Assembly (NCBI RefSeq): GCF_007641235.1
Contig: NZ_CP038157.1
Span: 744,001-808,000, forward strand
From: Corynebacterium sanguinis
GTDB taxonomy: Bacteria > Actinomycetota > Actinomycetes > Mycobacteriales > Mycobacteriaceae
Length of the DNA stretch: 64,000 bases
Reading direction: 5' to 3'
Shown here in pieces: positions 52,043 to 62,935 of this stretch; position 1 is the stretch's first letter, and each line of letters begins with the position of its first letter. The notes beneath the pieces were generated by a model. The model did no database searches. It was given only the letters and a program-made list of their open reading frames with translations, and had not been told where the DNA came from. The position numbers and the translations under genes are program-made.

Positions 52043-52504
52043 ATGTTTAACCCCCTCAAAGTGATCCCGACCGGCATCTTTACCAAGCAGGACGAGACCA
52101 ACTTAGGCTTCGCCTCGGCGGCCCTGCGTATCCCGACCGGCCTGTTCGTCCTGAACTCCGGCCTGGGCAAGTTCCAGGCTGACAAGGGCACCGCCGAGTG
52201 GCTGCGCAACGCTGCCTCGACCGGCCTGCCGTTTGTCAAGGAGATGGACGCCGAGAACTTCGCCAAGCTCCTCGCCTCCGCTGAGACCGGCCTCGGCGTT
52301 GCGCTGCTGCTTCCGTTCGTATCCAACCGCCTCGCTGGCGTAGGCCTGACCGCGTTCGCTGCCGGCTTGCTGTCCATGTACTTCGGCGATGACAACATGA
52401 CCGAGGACGACGGCATCCGCCCGAGCCAGGACGGCCTGTCGCTGGCTAAGGACTCCTGGCTGGCCGGCATCGGCGCCGCGCTGACCGCGATGCCGAGGAA
52501 GTAG
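52043..52504 (+). CDS. DoxX-family membrane protein
   Basis: A 153-residue protein with three to four membrane segments (ALRIPTGLFVLNSGLGKF; TGLGVALLLPFVSNRLAGVGLTAFAAGLLSMYF). DoxX proteins act with redox partners such as superoxide dismutase and sulfurtransferase in mycobacteria. AAGGAG precedes ATG 52043, a GTCGCGC/GCGCGAC hairpin lies just upstream (51988-52013), and a terminator follows. Confidence 0.82.
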   Translation: MFNPLKVIPTGIFTKQDETNLGFASAALRIPTGLFVLNSGLGKFQADKGTAEWLRNAASTGLPFVKEMDAENFAKLLASAETGLGVALLLPFVSNRLAGVGLTAFAAGLLSMYFGDDNMTEDDGIRPSQDGLSLAKDSWLAGIGAALTAMPRK

Positions 52505-52533
52505 GTACACGCTCCAGCCACTTAGTGAAACGG

Positions 52534-52566
52534 AACTGCCCCAGCTTTCGCCGGGGCAGTTTTTTC
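52534..52566 (+). terminator. rho-independent terminator after doxX
   Basis: AACTGCCCC / GGGGCAGTT with a ten-base loop and a run of six T, 29 bases after the doxX stop. Confidence 0.92.
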
Positions 52567-52571
52567 TTAAG

Positions 52572-52644
52572 TGGAGCATAGGGGAATCGAACCCCTGACC
52601 TTCGCATTGCGAACGCGACGCTCTACCAACTGAGCTAATGCCCC
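52572..52644 (-). tRNA. tRNA-Ala (anticodon CGC)
   Basis: A 73-base cloverleaf: acceptor GGGGCAT/ATGCTCC with the alanine identity pair G3-U70, D-arm TTAGCTCAGTTGGTAGAGC, anticodon stem TCGCG/TGCGA with loop TTCGCAA, T-arm AGGGGTTCGATTCCCCT. CCA is not encoded. Confidence 0.95.
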
Positions 52645-52818
52645 TCGCACCGAAAAACGGTACTCCTGTCCCCGTGGAACTTAAAATCGCGTCCGTGCAT
52701 CTGCTGGAGGTTCTCCCTCTAGCGGTTATTGACGCAAAGGCCCGCCTTGTGCCCGAACACTGGTTAAGATTCCGCGGTGAGTCCTTCATGTGGCTCAGCA
52801 GCGACTGAAAGGGACAAC

Positions 52819-54060
52819 GTGAGTACTGAAATCCAACTCATTACCGACGGAGACGGCGTCGCAGTTTTTGGTGACCCGCGCGAGGTTGAGAACTTCCTCA
52901 CTTCGAACGGGATCGCCTCGAAGGAGCTCGACATGGGCCGGTTCCTCGGAAACGCGTTCAGGACGGCTGCCGGTGCAACCCAGGTAGGTTCGGAGCTTGC
53001 GGCAAATTCAGGGCGCTGGGTCAAACTGACCGAAGAGTCAGCGAAAGCGCTCAAACTAGGCAGGGCCATGAAGGGTTCATCAGACGGTCTCAGCAGGGCC
53101 ATCGCCACCACCAAAGGCGGCAAGATCACGAAGATCTTGGAATTTTCGAAACCGGGCTCCGCCGGCATGTTCCTGACTAGTCCGTTAGCGCTAGCTGGAG
53201 CCGCATCAATCATGTCCCAGATGGCCATGCAACAGTCCATTGATGAGATCACAGAGCATTTAAAGGTCATTGATGAGAAGGTTGATGAAATCCTACGGGC
53301 TCACAAGGATGCCGCACTCGCCGAGATGATCGGAATCGGACTAGTGATCGACGATGCGATGCTGAAGCGAGAGCACGTTGGCCGCGTCTCCGAGGTCACC
53401 TGGTCCAACCTGCACGGAGCCAGTCAGACGATTGCAGCAACCCAGTCCTACGCCCTGCGCCAGCTCGACGCCGTGGCGGAGAAGCTGGAGAAGAAAAGTA
53501 AAGTCGCCGACCTAGCTAAAGTTTCAGCTCGCGCCGAAACGGAGGTCGAAGAATGGCTGGCGGTCTTGGCACGCTGTTTCCAATTGCAGGACAGCCTTAA
53601 CGTTTTGGAACTGGACCGTGTCATGGATTCTGACCCCCGCGATTTAGACCGCCACCGGGAGGCAATACGCGCCGCGCGTGGGCGCCGGCGTGATCTCATC
53701 TCTGCGACAACTCAACGGCTTTTGGAGAGAATCGAAGCAGTTGCTGGTGTTGCAAACAGCAAAGTTCTTACTCACCCGCAAAGAGCTAAAGCGATCGTAG
53801 CGTCAGGCAACGAGGTCAGTACGGAGGTCGTTGCCTTCAACGAGCTGCTCGGCGTCCAGCAAGAACGGGCTGAGCTCGAGGCGAGAAAGTGGACTCAAGC
53901 AGTTGGTGATGTGCGGAGCAAAGCCGTCCAAGCGGTCGGAACCGGTGCAAGCGCAGCCGCCCGTTTTGGCACGGAAACTATCACGCAAGTCTCAGAGCGG
54001 CTTCCACGATCTGAGAAAACGGACAAGGAAAACAAACCCAAACGTCAAAAACAGAAGTAG
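52819..54060 (+). CDS. 413-residue coiled-coil protein of unknown function
   Basis: Starts at GTG 52819 with AAAGGGA upstream. The N-terminal 100 residues contain a helical, Ala/Gly-rich part. Residues about 115-135 form a weak hydrophobic segment (AGMFLTSPLALAGAASIMSQ), followed at once by a coiled coil (SIDEITEHLKVIDEKVDEIL), a pattern seen in membrane-perturbing or membrane-attached proteins. The rest is mostly helical and ends in a lysine-rich tail (KPKRQKQK). No enzyme motif is seen. It lies alone between two tRNA-Ala genes, with lower GC and different codon use from its neighbours, and a partial second copy lies just downstream: signs of acquisition. Confidence 0.75.
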   Translation: MSTEIQLITDGDGVAVFGDPREVENFLTSNGIASKELDMGRFLGNAFRTAAGATQVGSELAANSGRWVKLTEESAKALKLGRAMKGSSDGLSRAIATTKGGKITKILEFSKPGSAGMFLTSPLALAGAASIMSQMAMQQSIDEITEHLKVIDEKVDEILRAHKDAALAEMIGIGLVIDDAMLKREHVGRVSEVTWSNLHGASQTIAATQSYALRQLDAVAEKLEKKSKVADLAKVSARAETEVEEWLAVLARCFQLQDSLNVLELDRVMDSDPRDLDRHREAIRAARGRRRDLISATTQRLLERIEAVAGVANSKVLTHPQRAKAIVASGNEVSTEVVAFNELLGVQQERAELEARKWTQAVGDVRSKAVQAVGTGASAAARFGTETITQVSERLPRSEKTDKENKPKRQKQK

Positions 54061-54229
54061 GCCGACAGAAGCGGTCACGATCACATCCCGCTTAATCAAC
54101 CAGCTCGGTGCCGAATCGTCCCGAACCCCACAACGACGAAACCGGCCTCTAGAACCAGAGTGCCGGTGCGAATAGAAGTCGGAGACGCATTCGGGAAGCT
54201 TCTGCCACACGTTTGCAAGCTCGGGGACA

Positions 54230-54372
54230 TTCAAGGGGTTGGCACCCGCATAGTAGATCCGAACAGCTGGGTCAGCGACCGTCGGAACCAGTGCAAGCGC
54301 AGTCGCCCATTTTGGAACGGAGACTATCACTTAAAAACGGCCAAGAGAGGCAAACCCAAACGACAAAAACCG
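54230..54372 (+). pseudogene. 3' remnant of a second copy of the 413-residue gene
   Basis: GTCGGAACC-GTGCAAGCGCAG...TTTTGG-ACGGA-ACTATCAC at 54280-54335 repeats the 3' part of the gene at 53935-53985 with scattered changes. It encodes VGTSASAVAHFGTETIT and then a stop, against VGTGASAAARFGTETIT in the intact gene. The lysine-rich end (CCCAAACG-CAAAAAC) is also repeated. No start or upstream domain survives. It shows that a paralogous copy once stood here. Confidence 0.75.
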
Positions 54373-54397
54373 GCCTCCATGCGCGGAGACCGGTTTT
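54365..54397 (-). terminator. terminator downstream of tRNA-Ala(TGC)
   Basis: AAAACCGG-C-CTCC / GGAG-A-CCGGTTTT with a six-base loop and T/A runs on both sides, so it can stop transcription from either strand. On the minus strand it is 18 bases after the tRNA. Confidence 0.85.
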
Positions 54398-54415
54398 CGC
54401 GTTTACGCTATTGCG

Positions 54416-54488
54416 TGGAGCATAGGAGAATCGAACTCCTGACATCCTGCTTGCAAAGCAGGTGCTCTACCAACTGAGCTAATGCCCC
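54416..54488 (-). tRNA. tRNA-Ala (anticodon TGC)
   Basis: A 73-base cloverleaf with the same acceptor stem as the other alanine tRNA (GGGGCAT/ATGCTCC, G3-U70), anticodon stem CCTGC/GCAGG with loop TTTGCAA and T-arm CAGGAGTTCGATTCTCCT. It lies 12 bases downstream of tRNA-Ile, as usual for this pair in Actinobacteria. Confidence 0.96.
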
Positions 54489-54500
54489 TTTTCGTTCCTG

Positions 54501-54574
54501 TGGGCCTAGCAAGAATCGAACTTGCGACCTCATCGTTATCAGCGATGCGCTCTAACCGACTGAGCTATAGGCCC
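54501..54574 (-). tRNA. tRNA-Ile (anticodon GAT)
   Basis: A 74-base cloverleaf: acceptor GGGCCTA/TAGGCCC, D-arm TAGCTCAGTCGGTTAGAGC, anticodon stem CATCG/CGATG with loop CTGATAA, T-arm GCAAGTTCGATTCTTGC. It is the first gene of an ile-ala tRNA pair downstream of gyrA and DUF3566. Confidence 0.96.
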
Positions 54575-54626
54575 TGGGAACGAGTTAGAACATTACCCAA
54601 CCGGTATCGCGAACGACAAATCGCCT

Positions 54627-54694
54627 GCTTATCGACGCTCTTGCCACCGTTTCCCCGTAACTTTTGGCGCCACGCTGGGTTGAGCGTCGATAAG
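54627..54694. repeat. inverted pair of the 12-base word GCGTCGATAAGC
   Basis: GCTTATCGACGC (54627-54638) and GCGTCGATAAGC (54683-54694) are exact reverse complements 44 bases apart, between tRNA-Ile and the DUF3566 gene. The same word recurs elsewhere in the window. No T-run follows, so a terminator role is not obvious. Confidence 0.8.
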
Positions 54695-54698
54695 CGAG

Positions 54699-55037
54699 CT
54701 AGCGGTTAGTCAGTGTGACCGTGATTCCGCCGGTGAGGTTGGCGATCGCGTTGTAGATCACCGCCGCCAGCGGCGCGAGCACCGCGGCGACCACGACGCC
54801 GACTAGCCCGAACAGGGCGGCGGTGGAGAGCGCGAGCGCCGCATCCACGACGGGCTCGCCGCCGACGCCCGCGATCAGCGAGTTCACCGATTCGACCACT
54901 CCCGTTTGAGCGAGGAAGAAGTAGACCAGCGCCGCGCCGATCATCCAGGCGACGAACCCCGCCAGCGCCATCAGCGAGACGACCCGGAACGCGGAGGCCG
55001 GATTGATGTGGGACACGGTCAGTTTTCGTGCGGCCAT
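54699..55037 (-). CDS. DUF3566 transmembrane protein
   Basis: A 112-residue protein with two membrane segments (VVSLMALAGFVAWMIGAALVYFFL; AALFGLVGVVVAAVLAPLAAVIYNAIANL) and the conserved tail TGGITVTLTNR. DUF3566 proteins follow gyrA throughout Actinobacteria (Rv0007 in M. tuberculosis has a longer N-terminus), and mycobacterial CwsA and related genes nearby affect cell shape. It lies three bases after gyrA. Confidence 0.92.
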   Translation of the reverse strand: MAARKLTVSHINPASAFRVVSLMALAGFVAWMIGAALVYFFLAQTGVVESVNSLIAGVGGEPVVDAALALSTAALFGLVGVVVAAVLAPLAAVIYNAIANLTGGITVTLTNR

Positions 55038-55040
55038 GGA

Positions 55041-57647
55041 TTACTCCTCATCCTCGTAATCGTGGGTCGGGCCGACCGGGTCCGTCTCCACGCTGTTGAC
55101 GTTGACCGGGGAGGCGCTCGAGGTCACTTCCTGGGCCTCGGCGAGGGTCTTCTCGCCCTTCGCCACGGCGGTCGCTTCCTCCTCGCCCTCGTCCTCGACG
55201 TTCTTGTCGATCGCCAGCAGCTCCACGTCCTCGGCCAGGTCCACGAGGCGCACGCCCATGGTGGCGCGCGAGCTCGGGCGGATCTGCGCGACCTCGGTGC
55301 GGATCACACCGCCGGCGGACGTGATGGCGAAGATCTGGTCTTCCTCCTCCACGGCCAGGGCGCCGATGAGTTTGCCGCGCTTCGGGGTGTACTTGAACGT
55401 CATCACGCCCAGGCCGCCGCGGCCCTGGGTGGCGTACTCACCAATCGCGGTGCGCTTGCCGTAGCCGCCGGAGGTGGCCACGAGCAGGAAGTCGTTGTCG
55501 TGCACGACCGTCATGGCCAGCAGCTGGTCGTCGCCGCGGAAGCGCATTCCCTTGACACCGGCGGTGGCGCGGCCCATCGGGCGCAGCTGCTCGTCGTCGG
55601 CGGTGAAGCGGATCGCCTGTCCCTGCTCGGAGACGAGCAGGACGTCGTCGTCGTCGCTGGCCAGCACAGCTCCGATGAGCTGGTCGCCCTCGTTGAGGTT
55701 GATCGCAATCAGCCCGGCGGAGCGCGCGGACTCGTAGTCGGTCAGGCGCGACTTCTTCACGCGGCCTTCGCGGGTGGCCAGGACCAGGTAGGGAGCGTCC
55801 TCGTAGGACTGGATCTGGATCACCTGGGCGATGCGCTCCTCCGGCTGGAACTCCAGCAGGTTAGCCACGTGCTGGCCGCGCGCGGTACGCCCCGCCTCCG
55901 GCAGCTCGTAGGCCTTAAGCCGGTAGACACGGCCGAAGTTGGTGAAGAACAGGATCCAGTCATGCGTGGAGCAGATGAAGAAGTTCTTCACCACGTCGTC
56001 CTGCTTCAGCTCGGCGCCGCGCACGCCCTTACCGCCGCGCTTCTGCGCCTTGTACGCGTCGACCTTGGTGCGCTTGGCGTAGCCGGTGGAGGTAATGGTG
56101 ACCACGACGTTCTCGCGGGCGATCAGGTCTTCCTCGGAGACGTCACCGGTGGCGGCGATGAGCCGGGTGCGGCGGTCGTCGCCGTAGCGCTCGACAATCT
56201 CGGCGAGCTCGTCGGCCACGATGGCGCGCTGGCGCTCCGGGCTGGCCAGGATGTCCTTGAGGTCGGCGATCTGAAGCTCGATCTCGGCGAGGTCGTCGAC
56301 GATCTTCTGGCGCTCGAGCGCTGCGAGTCGGCGCAGCTGCATGGAGAGGATTTCGTTGGCCTGGATCTCGTCGACGTCGAGAAGCTCCATCAGGCCCGTG
56401 CGCGCCTCGTCGACCGTCGGTGAGCGGCGAATCAGCGCGATGACCTCGTCGAGCATATCGAGGGCCTTGACCAGGCCGCGCAGAATGTGGGCGCGCTTTT
56501 CGGCCTCGTCGAGGCGGTACTGGGTGCGCCGGACGATGACCTCGATCTGGTGCTTGACGTAGTAGCGCAGCATCTGGTCAAGCCGCAGGGTGCGCGGCAC
56601 GCCATCGACGATGGAGAGCATGTTCGCCGAGAAGTTCGTCTCCAGCTGCGAGTGCTTGTACAGGTTGTTGAGCACCACGCGCGGCACGGCGTCGCGCTTC
56701 AGCGAGACGACGATGCGCATGCCCACGCGGTCGGAGGACTCGTCGTCGATACGCGAGGCGCCCGGCAGCTTGCCGTTGGCGATGTGGTCGGCGATGTTCG
56801 CGATGAAGTTATCGGGGTTGACCTGGTAGGGCAGTTCCGTGATCACGATGACCTGGCGCGAGCCGATCTCCTCGATCTCGGTGACTCCGCGCATGCGGAT
56901 CGAGCCGCGGCCGGTGGTGTAGGCGTCCTTGATGCCGGTGTCGCCGACGATCAGGCCGGAGGTGGGGAAATCGGGGCCCTTGACGCGCTCCATCACGGCC
57001 TCGAGGGTGGTTTTCTCGTCCGCGTTGTGGTTGTCCAGGATCCAGTAGATGGCCTCGGCTAGCTCGCGCAGGTTGTGCGGCGGGATGTTTGTGGCCATGC
57101 CGACGGCGATGCCGCCGGAGCCGTTCATCAGCAGGTTAGGCACGCGCGAGGGCAGGATGTCCGGCTCTTTGGTCTTGCCGTCGTAGTTCGGCGAGAAGTT
57201 GACCGTGTTTTCGCGGATGTCGCGCACCATCTCCATCGCCAACGGGGTCAGCTTGCACTCCGTGTAGCGCATTGCGGCGGGGCCGTCGTTGCCCGGGGAG
57301 CCGAAGTTGCCCTGGCCGTCAACAAGCGGGTAGCGCATGGACCAGGGCTGGGCCATGCGCACCAGGGTGTCGTAGATCGCGGAGTCACCGTGCGGGTGCA
57401 GGTTAGCCATCGTCTCACCCACCGGCTTGGCCGACTTCACGTAGGAGCGCTCGGGGCGGTAACCGCTGTCGAACATGGTGTACAGAACTCGCCTGTGCAC
57501 CGGCTTGAGACCGTCGCGCACGTCGGGCAGGGCGCGCCCGACGATGACGCTCATGGCGTAGTCGATGTAGCTGGTCTGCATCTCATCATTGATGTCAATG
57601 GGTTGGATGTGGTCGTAGCCGTCACCAGTGAGGGTGTCGTCGCTCAA
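55041..57647 (-). CDS. gyrA: DNA gyrase subunit A
   Basis: An 868-residue subunit that cuts and rejoins DNA in the supercoiling reaction. The catalytic tyrosine is Y128 (AMRYTE), and the quinolone-resistance region reads [10 protein letters not shown] with Ser89 and Asp93, the susceptible form. The C-terminal domain has six beta-pinwheel blades with the GyrA box QKRGGKG, and the tail is acidic. The start codon is TTG 57647, with AAAGG seven bases upstream. Confidence 0.97.
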   Translation of the reverse strand: MSDDTLTGDGYDHIQPIDINDEMQTSYIDYAMSVIVGRALPDVRDGLKPVHRRVLYTMFDSGYRPERSYVKSAKPVGETMANLHPHGDSAIYDTLVRMAQPWSMRYPLVDGQGNFGSPGNDGPAAMRYTECKLTPLAMEMVRDIRENTVNFSPNYDGKTKEPDILPSRVPNLLMNGSGGIAVGMATNIPPHNLRELAEAIYWILDNHNADEKTTLEAVMERVKGPDFPTSGLIVGDTGIKDAYTTGRGSIRMRGVTEIEEIGSRQVIVITELPYQVNPDNFIANIADHIANGKLPGASRIDDESSDRVGMRIVVSLKRDAVPRVVLNNLYKHSQLETNFSANMLSIVDGVPRTLRLDQMLRYYVKHQIEVIVRRTQYRLDEAEKRAHILRGLVKALDMLDEVIALIRRSPTVDEARTGLMELLDVDEIQANEILSMQLRRLAALERQKIVDDLAEIELQIADLKDILASPERQRAIVADELAEIVERYGDDRRTRLIAATGDVSEEDLIARENVVVTITSTGYAKRTKVDAYKAQKRGGKGVRGAELKQDDVVKNFFICSTHDWILFFTNFGRVYRLKAYELPEAGRTARGQHVANLLEFQPEERIAQVIQIQSYEDAPYLVLATREGRVKKSRLTDYESARSAGLIAINLNEGDQLIGAVLASDDDDVLLVSEQGQAIRFTADDEQLRPMGRATAGVKGMRFRGDDQLLAMTVVHDNDFLLVATSGGYGKRTAIGEYATQGRGGLGVMTFKYTPKRGKLIGALAVEEEDQIFAITSAGGVIRTEVAQIRPSSRATMGVRLVDLAEDVELLAIDKNVEDEGEEEATAVAKGEKTLAEAQEVTSSASPVNVNSVETDPVGPTHDYEDEE

Positions 57648-57730
57648 AGGCTTACCTTTCTATTTGGTTACTCGGGGCATTCTACCGCGTTGTGCGGGCT
57701 TTCGGCGCCGGCGTGCGGTATCAAAGTGGT

Positions 57731-57955
57731 ATGGCTATGACACTTAGACTCACCACAGACGAGGATCACGCGCTGGTTCTCCTCGCCTCCGCGTGGGGTT
57801 GCTCGAAGCAGGAGGCGGCGCGGCGGTCGGTGGTCACCGCCGCTGCGCGCTTGCTTGACGACGCCCACGTCACCGCCCTCGCACGCACCCATTCGGCGGC
57901 CTACGCCGCGACCGAGGCGCGAATCCGGCAGGCACGCGGCGATGAGACCTCTTAA
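57731..57955 (+). CDS. ribbon-helix-helix (CopG/ParD-like) protein
   Basis: A 74-residue protein: an N-terminal strand (MTLRLTTDED) followed by two helices (HALVLLASAWGCSKQEAARRSVVTAAARLL), the ribbon-helix-helix DNA-binding fold of many antitoxins. Start at ATG 57731 or 57737. It overlaps the Doc-like gene by 14 bases, the usual antitoxin-toxin arrangement. Divergent from gyrA. Confidence 0.8.
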   Translation: MAMTLRLTTDEDHALVLLASAWGCSKQEAARRSVVTAAARLLDDAHVTALARTHSAAYAATEARIRQARGDETS

Positions 57956-58211
57956 CCCGGAGCAGCTCCTCGCCATTGCCGACGAGTACTGCGTGGTGGC
58001 GGGCATGCGCGTGCGGTCGTTTTCTGCCCTGTGCGCTGCGGCCGCGGTACCGGGCGCGCGGGTGCACGGGGTGCCGGTTTTTGATTCGGCACCCGCCGCC
58101 GCAGAGGCCCTTCGCGCCACGATCTCGCGCTTGCACCCCCTGACCGGGTCTAACGACGGCTTCGCCGAGGTTGCCCACCGGGTCTACTTGGACTGGGTGG
58201 AACAACACTAA
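57942..58211 (+). CDS. Doc-like protein with a degenerate Fic motif
   Basis: An 89-residue protein whose layout follows Doc (death-on-curing) toxins: LNPEQLLAIADEYCVV, then PVFDSAPAAAEALRATISRLHP where Doc proteins have a tyrosine-rich segment, A-rich helix and HPF. After HP, the DGNKR nucleotide-binding loop is replaced by LTGSND. The catalytic His is present but the phosphate-binding Gly-Asn-Lys/Arg is lost, and the C-terminal helix is short. It is likely inactive as a kinase/AMPylase toxin. Paired with the RHH gene. Confidence 0.65.
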   Translation: MRPLNPEQLLAIADEYCVVAGMRVRSFSALCAAAAVPGARVHGVPVFDSAPAAAEALRATISRLHPLTGSNDGFAEVAHRVYLDWVEQH

Positions 58212-58466
58212 GGAGTGGCGCTGGCGCCGCCGCGTTACGCATGTTAATTTTGTTACTGTTGTGGCTGCAGTTGCTTGTGTGATTTCCGCTGGGCGCTGTG
58301 GCGGAAGAGCTGCAACCTGCGCGTGCGCCGCCTGCTTCCGACGGGATCATTGAGCGGCGCACGCGCTCCCTTTGCTGTGTTGTGCAGCGCATTCATCGTC
58401 GTACGGCGGTTATCTGTGGTCTACCTTATGATTGGCTTAGACATAACCCGTGTCAAAGAGAGCCCC

Positions 58467-58712
58467 ATGAAAGTTCGCAACGTCGTTGCCCCCGAGCCCT
58501 CTTCCGACGTGGAGATCCCCGCTTTCGTCACCGACTTCGCCGCCGGCATCTCTCCGGTGTCCCGCGAGGAGACCGAGCAGTCCCTGAAGATCGCCGCCGG
58601 CTCCGTCGTCTACGGCGGAAAGGGCATCTCCGCGGCCCTCGCCATCTACAACATCGTCACCTCGAGCGCGCCCGTCGCCGGGGTAAGCTCCCTGATCCGC
58701 CTGGCTGCCTAG
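58467..58712 (+). CDS. 81-residue hypothetical protein
   Basis: It starts MKVRNVVAPEPSSDVEIPAF, with an acidic middle and a hydrophobic, glycine/alanine-rich C-terminal half (GSVVYGGKGISAALAIYNIV). No signal peptide. AGAGAG precedes the ATG and a -10-like TATGAT lies at 58427-58432. Codon use is optimal (CTC, GTC, ATC, GCC), pointing to good expression. I recognise no family. The 255 bases upstream hold nothing else I can identify. Confidence 0.6.
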   Translation: MKVRNVVAPEPSSDVEIPAFVTDFAAGISPVSREETEQSLKIAAGSVVYGGKGISAALAIYNIVTSSAPVAGVSSLIRLAA

Positions 58713-58771
58713 CCCGCCCACCAAACCCCGTTGCCACCGCAGGTTCGCGCAATCCGTCTATGCTCGATGAA

Positions 58772-59209
58772 ATGAGCGACCTGACAAAACTCCTCGACGA
58801 CACCACCCGACCGACCGTGGTCAACGACCTCGCCGACTTGGCCAACCGCACAATCGAATCCCAGTCTGGCCTGACCGGGATAGCGATTAAGTCCGCTGTT
58901 GCGGGCATCAAGAAGGCGAACGCCGATGCGATCTCCAAGGGCGTCGACCGCGCCCTGCCCTCCATCATCGAATCGCTCACCCCCTACTGGAACGACTACA
59001 CCCCAGAGAACTCAGCCGGGTTTGGCAACTACCTCGCCTCGCGCGAAGAGGAGATCACCCGCGACGTTCTCTCTCTCGGCGACCGCTTCGCCCAGCAGGG
59101 CCCCGCGGCGGCGCAGAAGGTGTACTCCAGCCTGCGCGGCAAGGCCGGCAAGATCATCGCTCCCGCTCTGCCCGAGTTCGGCGATATCATCGAGCGCCAC
59201 GCCAAGTAG
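58772..59209 (+). CDS. DUF6918-like hypothetical protein
   Basis: A 145-residue all-helical soluble protein beginning MSDLTKLLDDTTRPTVVNDL and containing the repeated helix pattern SGLTGIAIKSAVAGIKKA, as in a small actinobacterial family of unknown function (DUF6918, by memory). A -10-like TATGCT at 58759-58764 would give a leaderless start at ATG 58772; ATG 58760 is an alternative. The 3' end stops three bases from the convergent hydrolase gene. Confidence 0.7.
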   Translation: MSDLTKLLDDTTRPTVVNDLADLANRTIESQSGLTGIAIKSAVAGIKKANADAISKGVDRALPSIIESLTPYWNDYTPENSAGFGNYLASREEEITRDVLSLGDRFAQQGPAAAQKVYSSLRGKAGKIIAPALPEFGDIIERHAK

Positions 59210-59212
59210 CGC

Positions 59213-60070
59213 TTAGGCGAAGTTCTCCTCGTAGAACCGGATGAACCGCCGGCCCACGATCTCGGGCTCGCGCGCCCAGCGATTGTGCCCGAGGTCGCCC
59301 TGAAGCTCCTCGACCTTGGGGTGAGCCGTCGGGATGTGCTCGGCCAACGCCTCGGCAGACGCAATGGTGCAGTCCTCGTCGTTATTGAACCGGGTGTAGA
59401 GCACCGGCGCGGTGACATTGAGCAGCGCGCTCGTGTAGTCGTTACCGTCGATGTGGTCGACCAAGTTGGTGCGCGACAGCCTCGCCCACTCCCCCACGTG
59501 CTTGCCCGACTGACGCCCGTAGCCGGCGATGTCGAGCCGACCGTCCGGCCAGTACCCCAACACGCGCGACACCGCGGCCATGAACCCCGCGCCAATAAAG
59601 AGGCGGCGCTTGGTCGCCGGGTTGAAGGTTTTGAAGTACGGGCTGCCCGTGCCCACGCCCATCAGACCTAAAACGTTGAGCTCCTGTGCCACACTATTGG
59701 CGAAGAACAGGGTTCCAATCTGCCCACCCATCGAGTGGGTCAAGAAAATCACCGGGTGGTCGTGGGGCAGGCCGAGGCTGTCTTTTGCCGCCGTGATTGT
59801 CAGCGGGTAATCCTCCGTCGCCATGGTGTGGTAGCTCCACGATTGGCTCCGGCTCGCAACCGCAGTGCTTGTTCCCTGCCCGCGAAGCTCACCGACAGCA
59901 GCGGGAAAACCCCTCTCCGCCAGCCACTCCGCGATGGGGCGGTAGTAACGCGCGCCCATTCCGAACCCTGGCCAGATAACCACGAGAGGCTTTCCGCTGT
60001 TCGGCGCCGGGTACAGCGCAACGGTGCTCGTCGAGTTGTCAGGAAGGGTGATATCTACGTTGTTTGCCAT
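59213..60070 (-). CDS. alpha/beta hydrolase (lysophospholipase/serine aminopeptidase type)
   Basis: A 285-residue hydrolase: oxyanion-hole region VIWPGFGMGARYYRPIA, then GELRGQGTS, the nucleophile elbow THSMGGQ, the catalytic Asp region TRFNNDEDCTI and the late His in GDLGHNRWA. The substrate is unknown. ATG 60070 is chosen; a TACACT -10-like element 12 bases upstream suggests a nearly leaderless message. It lies downstream of gyrB on the same strand. Confidence 0.85.
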   Translation of the reverse strand: MANNVDITLPDNSTSTVALYPAPNSGKPLVVIWPGFGMGARYYRPIAEWLAERGFPAAVGELRGQGTSTAVASRSQSWSYHTMATEDYPLTITAAKDSLGLPHDHPVIFLTHSMGGQIGTLFFANSVAQELNVLGLMGVGTGSPYFKTFNPATKRRLFIGAGFMAAVSRVLGYWPDGRLDIAGYGRQSGKHVGEWARLSRTNLVDHIDGNDYTSALLNVTAPVLYTRFNNDEDCTIASAEALAEHIPTAHPKVEELQGDLGHNRWAREPEIVGRRFIRFYEENFA

Positions 60071-60141
60071 GGCAAAAGTGTAGACAACGCTGCCCTGTCT
60101 GCGCCGATCGGCCAGCAGGATCCACACCCGCGTGACGACTC

Positions 60142-62232
<2,091 letters not shown>

Positions 62233-62329
62233 TTAACCCGTCCAATCCTACACCCTGTAGGGGTAATTGCCCGCACCAGCCAATCCTGCGAGAGGGCGTT
62301 TCACGCGCGAATTTCGGGGTGCGCCCCTT

Positions 62330-62935
62330 TTACCCGTACGTGTCGCGCGGCCCGCGGCCCTTGACGTGCAGCGGTCCCTTGCGCCAACTTTTGGTCTTCG
62401 GCGGGTAGACGTGCAGCTTCGTAATCACCCCGGGCCCGATCTTGTCCGCAATCGCAGACAGCACCGTGGCCTGCATGTACTTCAGCTCCGTCGCCCAGGC
62501 CGTCTGGTCGCAGCTGATGAACACCTCGCCATCTTTGATCATTTGTACTTCGGTGTGCTGGGCGATCTTCTCGCCGACGAGGCCCGCCCAGTTGCCCATC
62601 ACCCAGCCGAACGCCATCTTCTCCGTCCAGGCGCGCTTTTTGATCTCCGTGCGAACCAGCGAGCCGAACCCCTTGACCGGTACACCGCGCGGCAGCGCCC
62701 GGCCGTCCGGCCCGGTGGGCCTTCCCGGTCCTGACCAGGTTTTCCGCTCGGCGTCGTCCAGTTTCAGGCCCGGCACGCGTATGGACGCCCCCTCCACGCC
62801 GTCACTCAACGACACCGCGCGCGCCCGCCGCGGAACCTCCGACCGACCCTGGCGCCGCAGGTCAGGAACACTGCCGCCCCGCTGCCGAGCCGTGGCGCGC
62901 AGGGTTTCAAAGGTGGAGCTCACGAGGTCAGCCAT
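62330..62935 (-). CDS. dciA: DciA-like protein (DUF721)
   Basis: A 201-residue protein with the DUF721 fold in its C-terminal half ([58 protein letters not shown]) and a basic, disordered N-terminus. DciA loads or activates the DnaB helicase in bacteria lacking DnaC. ATG 62935 overlaps the last eight bases of recF, the arrangement usual in Actinobacteria; an ATG at 62965 is further upstream. Confidence 0.93.
   Translation of the reverse strand: MADLVSSTFETLRATARQRGGSVPDLRRQGRSEVPRRARAVSLSDGVEGASIRVPGLKLDDAERKTWSGPGRPTGPDGRALPRGVPVKGFGSLVRTEIKKRAWTEKMAFGWVMGNWAGLVGEKIAQHTEVQMIKDGEVFISCDQTAWATELKYMQATVLSAIADKIGPGVITKLHVYPPKTKSWRKGPLHVKGRGPRDTYG

Noticed and set aside
53992..54330. 112-codon minus-strand frame with a hydrophobic stretch near its end
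   Set aside because: The hydrophobic segment arises from the reverse complement of a lysine-codon-rich tail. The frame overlaps the 413-residue gene and the remnant and has no ribosome site.
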